Source of the DNA: an uncultured Alsobacter sp.
GTDB lineage: Bacteria; Pseudomonadota; Alphaproteobacteria; Rhizobiales; Beijerinckiaceae
Direction: 5' to 3'
Assembly: GCF_945952055.1 (NCBI RefSeq)
Contig: NZ_CAMFHB010000019.1
Location: forward strand, 1-64,000
Length of the DNA: 64,000 bases
The notes under the pieces are model-generated. The model was not told where the DNA came from and made no database searches. It was given only the letters and a program-made list of their open reading frames with translations. The number at the start of each line of letters is the position of its first letter. Within the stretch, counting starts at the first letter, position 1. The translations under genes were made by a program, and so were the position numbers. This document shows, piece after piece, positions 63,258 through 64,000 of the stretch.

Positions 63258-63269
63258 AATGTATACATT
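63258..63269. promoter_or_regulatory. GntR-type palindromic operator between hyuA and hydantoinase gene
   Basis: AATGTATACATT, a perfect 12-base palindrome with the GT-AT-AC core expected of GntR-family (FadR/VanR group) operators, in an AT-rich patch. It is about 98 bases from the hyuA start and 72 from the hydantoinase start, suited to control both. No GntR gene is in the window. Confidence 0.5.
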
Positions 63270-63341
63270 CTAGCGTCGCAAGCGTGCCGGCCAATGCGGG
63301 GGACCGGCGCGGCAAGAGCCTCGGCAGGGAGAGACCCGGGA

Positions 63342-64000
63342 ATGAGTGCGGCCTACGATCTGGTGATCCGCGGCGGGACCGTCGTGACGGCGACCGACTC
63401 GGTGAAAGCCGACGTCGCCATCGAGGGCGAGACCGTCGTCGCCGTCGGCCGTGGGCTCGGACAGGGCCGGCGCGAGATCGACGCCGCGGGAAAGCTCGTC
63501 CTGCCCGGCGGCATCGACGCCCACTGCCATGTCGAGCAGATGACGGCGGGCGGCTTCAGGAATGCCGACACCTTCGAGACCGCGACCCGCTCGGCGGCGT
63601 TCGGCGGCACCACGACGATCATTCCCTTCGCCGCCCAGCATGTCGGCATGAAGCTGCCGGAGGTGGTGTCGGAGTACCGGGCGCTCGCGGCCAAGGGCGC
63701 CGTGATCGACTACGCGCTGCACATGATCATCGCCGATCCGACGGCGGAGACCCTGGCGACCGACATCCCGGCCATGGTCGAGGAGGGCATCGGCTCCATC
63801 AAGCTGTTCATGACCTATGACCGGCTCAAGGTGGACGACGAGAAGTTCCTGGACGTGCTGCTCGCCGCCCGACGGTCCGGCGCCATGGTCTGCGTGCATG
63901 CCGAGAACCACGGCATGCTGAGCTGGATGGCGCGCAAGCTGACAGAGGCCGGGCACGTCGCGCCGAAGTTCCACGCCATGTCGCATCCGCGGCTGGCCGA
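63342..64000 (+). CDS. hydA: Dihydropyrimidinase / D-hydantoinase, N-terminal part (runs off window)
   Basis: 219 codons with no stop before the window end; relatives are about 460-490 residues, so about half is visible. It has the cyclic amidohydrolase metal motif DAHCHVEQ (His61, His63), SIKLFMTY with Lys154 as the probable carboxylated bridging lysine, and CVHAENH with His186. It hydrolyses dihydropyrimidines or 5-substituted hydantoins. The partner carbamoylase gene would be expected beyond the window. GGGAGAG precedes the ATG. It is divergent from hyuAB. Confidence 0.9.
   Translation, partial: MSAAYDLVIRGGTVVTATDSVKADVAIEGETVVAVGRGLGQGRREIDAAGKLVLPGGIDAHCHVEQMTAGGFRNADTFETATRSAAFGGTTTIIPFAAQHVGMKLPEVVSEYRALAAKGAVIDYALHMIIADPTAETLATDIPAMVEEGIGSIKLFMTYDRLKVDDEKFLDVLLAARRSGAMVCVHAENHGMLSWMARKLTEAGHVAPKFHAMSHPRLA

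Noticed and set aside
59226-63259. Two long plus-strand frames opposite hyuB and hyuA
   Set aside because: Both mirror genuine hydantoinase-family genes with clear signatures on the minus strand; the plus-strand products are Arg/Gly/Ala-rich and featureless. One of them even begins inside repeat copy 5.

Overview
The window reads as high-GC alphaproteobacterial DNA, most likely from a member of the Hyphomicrobiales (Rhizobiales). Supporting marks are a PodJ-type polarity protein, a fixL-fixJ-receiver-fixK cluster in the order known from Bradyrhizobium, a rhizobial-type L-rhamnose locus (rhaDI divergent from rhaRSTPQUK), CtrA-like boxes, and the palindromic intergenic repeats common in this order. 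Genus cannot be settled by eye. Bases 1-47 are not genomic: they match an Illumina Nextera library adapter, so the window starts at a contig edge and the first gene is cut there.

Layout. 48-2336 (-): truncated podJ-like gene. 2598-7913 (+): beta-oxidation set (acyl-CoA dehydrogenase, thiolase, hydratase/dehydrogenase). 7960-12137 (-): VOC-family enzyme and a large transporter-like hybrid histidine kinase. 12330-12749: mscL. 12954-16234 (+): oxygen-signalling cascade FixL, FixJ, a lone receiver, and a FixK-type regulator. A FixK-type box lies before a membrane protein gene at 16626. 17766-20700: small lipoprotein, secreted protein, and the divergent pobR/pobA pair for 4-hydroxybenzoate. 20748-24551: aldo/keto reductase and a PAS-containing chemoreceptor.

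24706-35732 is a complete phosphorylative L-rhamnose locus: isomerase and bifunctional aldolase/dehydrogenase leftwards; DeoR-type regulator, ABC importer, mutarotase and kinase rightwards. 35903-40168 encodes an unrecognised 1421-residue exported protein with a peptidoglycan-binding domain, preceded by a perfect CtrA box. It is followed by an orphan TRAP-type binding protein beside a chemoreceptor (40358-43558).

44234-59194 is the least familiar part: an AraC-type regulator, then a roughly 14-kb rightward run with two enolase-superfamily enzymes, an RraA-type aldolase-like protein, an amidohydrolase, an arabinonate-dehydratase-like IlvD/Edd enzyme, a LacI regulator, a five-gene dipeptide-type ABC importer and an M14 deacylase. 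A LacI-type palindrome lies just upstream. I read it as an import and catabolism system for an unidentified sugar acid or sugar-acid conjugate. 59376-64000 holds hyuA/hyuB-type hydantoinase/oxoprolinase genes (-) divergent from a dihydropyrimidinase/D-hydantoinase gene (+) that runs off the window, with a GntR-type palindrome between them.

Five copies of a roughly 90-105 bp palindromic repeat occur between 30315 and 59331, two of them directly after periplasmic binding-protein genes inside ABC operons. I saw no rRNA, tRNA, CRISPR array or insertion sequence. Residue numbers were counted by hand from the translated frames, and family assignments are by recognition, not by database search.
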